From: Bacteroidota bacterium
GTDB lineage: Bacteria > CLD3 > SB21
Assembly (NCBI GenBank): GCA_020438245.1
Contig: JAGQUY010000413.1
Coordinates: 1 to 6,349 of the forward strand
Length of the DNA: 6,349 nucleotides
Direction: 5' to 3'
A program made the position numbers and the translations under genes. The notes beneath the pieces are model-generated. The model did not search any database. It was not told where the DNA came from and worked only from the letters and a program-made list of their open reading frames with translations. Below, in pieces: positions 5,273-6,349 of the stretch (the stretch's first letter is position 1; every line of letters starts with the position of its first letter).

Positions 5273-6349
5273 TCACTCGTCCGTGAGCAGCAAACCCAGG
5301 TCGACGATCTCGCCGGCTCGAATGACGACGTCGAGCGTCCGCGTGTTGCGGATATCGACCAGAGGATCGTTCCTTAGAATCACCAAATCCGCCCGCTTGC
5401 CGGGTTCCACCGTGCCAAAGATATTTTCTTTTCCAATCATCTCGGCGGCCCGGCGCGTTGAGGCGACGAGGGCTTCCATCGGAGTCAGTCCGGCTTCCAC
5501 CATCAGTTGTAACTCTTCGTGCATGCTGTAGCCGGGAAAAACGAACGGGTTGCCCGTATCGGAGCCGCCCACAATGGTCACACCCGCGTCGTGGGCCGAT
5601 TTCAAGGCCCGAAGTACACCGCGACGCCACTGCCGGTCTTTCTCCGACGGAGGAGACGTGGGAGCCGGCGCAGAGTGGACCAGGCTGTTGATCACTCGTG
5701 CCTCCACGCCTCGTTTCAGAAACGGGTCCGTCAGGACTTGCGACGGATCGCCCCAGGTGCCGGTCCAGATATACAAAGACAACGTCGGGACATAGTACAT
5801 GTTTTGCGCGGCCATGGTTTTGAGAAGCGCGGTCCCCGGCGGTTCGGGATCGCACACAAGATGCATGATACCGTGAACATGATGAGCCGCGGCCTCCTGC
5901 AGTTCATCGAGCGAGGTCGCATGTGCGAATACGCGAATCCCCTGCCGGTTCGCTTCATTGACCGCGGCCTCGATCAATTCCGGAGACATCTGCGGATGGT
6001 AGTCGCCGTACACCGACGGCCCCGATTCGACGACGATTTTAATTCCGTTCATTCCGTCTGAGGCCAGGCTTTTGACAACCCGTCGGATGTCTTCCGCAGT
6101 CCGTACGACCCAGACGCCGTGATGCCCCCAATCGTAGGTCGAATCCGGTTGGTCGTTTGGCGGCCTCAGGATGGTTGCAATCGGATGACTGCCGGGAATT
6201 GTGATCAGGCCGCCCGTGGCGTAGAGGTGCGGCCACGTGACCCTGTCCTCTTCCTGGAACAGGAGGATGTCTTCCATACCGCCGCCCTCTGCACCGACAT
6301 TAAAAATGCTCGTTACGCCATAGAAAAGGAATTGCCGCATAGCCCGGCC
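5273..6349 (-). CDS. Metal-dependent amidohydrolase, N terminus missing at right edge
   Basis: The frame stays open to the last base of the window (Gly-Arg-Ala precede the Met at 6340), so 358 residues of a longer protein are seen. It belongs to the amidohydrolase superfamily near imidazolonepropionase-like and Xaa-Pro/Xaa-Arg dipeptidase enzymes, TIM-barrel hydrolases that use one or two metal ions. Numbering from the internal Met: GVTSIFNVGAEGG (8-20), NGIKIVVESG (98-107, Lys101, possibly the carboxylated ligand), VFAHA (137-141, His140), GIMH (157-160, His160), GGSDTG (258-263, catalytic Asp261), MHEELQLMVEAGLTPMEAL (283-301), and the closing beta domain with GTVEPGKRADLVILRNDPL (329-347). 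The usual first HxH metal pair would lie about 25-35 residues upstream, beyond the window. Export signal and start are therefore unknown. GC content appears higher than in several neighbours. The superfamily is secure, the substrate is not. Confidence 0.92.
   Translation of the reverse strand, partial: GRAMRQFLFYGVTSIFNVGAEGGGMEDILLFQEEDRVTWPHLYATGGLITIPGSHPIATILRPPNDQPDSTYDWGHHGVWVVRTAEDIRRVVKSLASDGMNGIKIVVESGPSVYGDYHPQMSPELIEAAVNEANRQGIRVFAHATSLDELQEAAAHHVHGIMHLVCDPEPPGTALLKTMAAQNMYYVPTLSLYIWTGTWGDPSQVLTDPFLKRGVEARVINSLVHSAPAPTSPPSEKDRQWRRGVLRALKSAHDAGVTIVGGSDTGNPFVFPGYSMHEELQLMVEAGLTPMEALVASTRRAAEMIGKENIFGTVEPGKRADLVILRNDPLVDIRNTRTLDVVIRAGEIVDLGLLLTDE

Noticed and set aside
5238..5855. Minus-strand frame of 205 codons and several plus-strand frames inside the amidohydrolase gene.
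   Set aside because: They are Arg-rich shadows produced by the GC-rich codons of the amidohydrolase, whose own frame carries all catalytic motifs.
1..6349. GCCGGGC at the left end and GCCCGGC near the right end as terminal inverted repeats of a mobile element.
   Set aside because: Only 7 bp match, both copies lie inside coding sequence of unrelated genes, and no transposase or target duplication is seen.

Overview
The window looks like an ordinary chromosomal or metagenome-contig segment from a Gram-negative bacterium. It carries seven protein-coding genes, two of them cut by the window edges. I found no RNA gene, insertion sequence, phage gene, CRISPR array or integration site. A Spy/CpxP-like periplasmic protein and a Tat-exported hydrolase point to a diderm cell. 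Shine-Dalgarno (SD) sequences of the AAGGAG type precede several genes, so translation uses classical initiation. The mix of a Bacteroidota-like aminotransferase and a Tat-dependent glycosylasparaginase-family protein would suit the wider FCB group or an uncultured relative. That placement is inference; nothing here fixes the phylum.

Layout, left to right. (1) The N-terminal quarter of a PLP-dependent class I/II aminotransferase runs off the left edge on the minus strand (1-334), with an extended -10 promoter candidate just upstream. (2) A strong intrinsic terminator (412-440) closes a minus-strand gene for a secreted, Met/Asp-rich Spy/CpxP-like LTxxQ protein (469-1086). (3) From a shared divergent intergenic region, a plus-strand pair follows: an unrecognised secreted 320-residue protein (1201-2163), then a Tat-exported N-terminal nucleophile (Ntn) asparaginase/glycosylasparaginase (2170-3225). 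The SD of the second overlaps the stop codon of the first, so the pair is almost certainly co-translated. (4) An SRAP/YedK/HMCES-type protein, which protects abasic sites in DNA, lies on the minus strand (3227-3934) and ends 1 bp from the asparaginase stop. (5) A membrane-anchored SRPBCC-domain protein (4084-4620, plus) converges on a small four-helix membrane protein (4651-5112, minus). (6) A metal-dependent amidohydrolase (5273 to the right edge, minus) lacks its N terminus because the window ends.

The only multi-gene unit with good internal support is the 1201-3225 pair. Both products carry export signals, so they probably act together outside the cytoplasm, perhaps in turnover of asparagine-linked glycans or isoaspartyl/asparaginyl compounds. 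The other genes look like independent single-gene transcription units. I do not see a convincing new multi-gene system. The points most worth a second look are the secreted partner of the asparaginase, the asparaginase's altered catalytic surroundings, and the start-site conflict in the SRAP gene.
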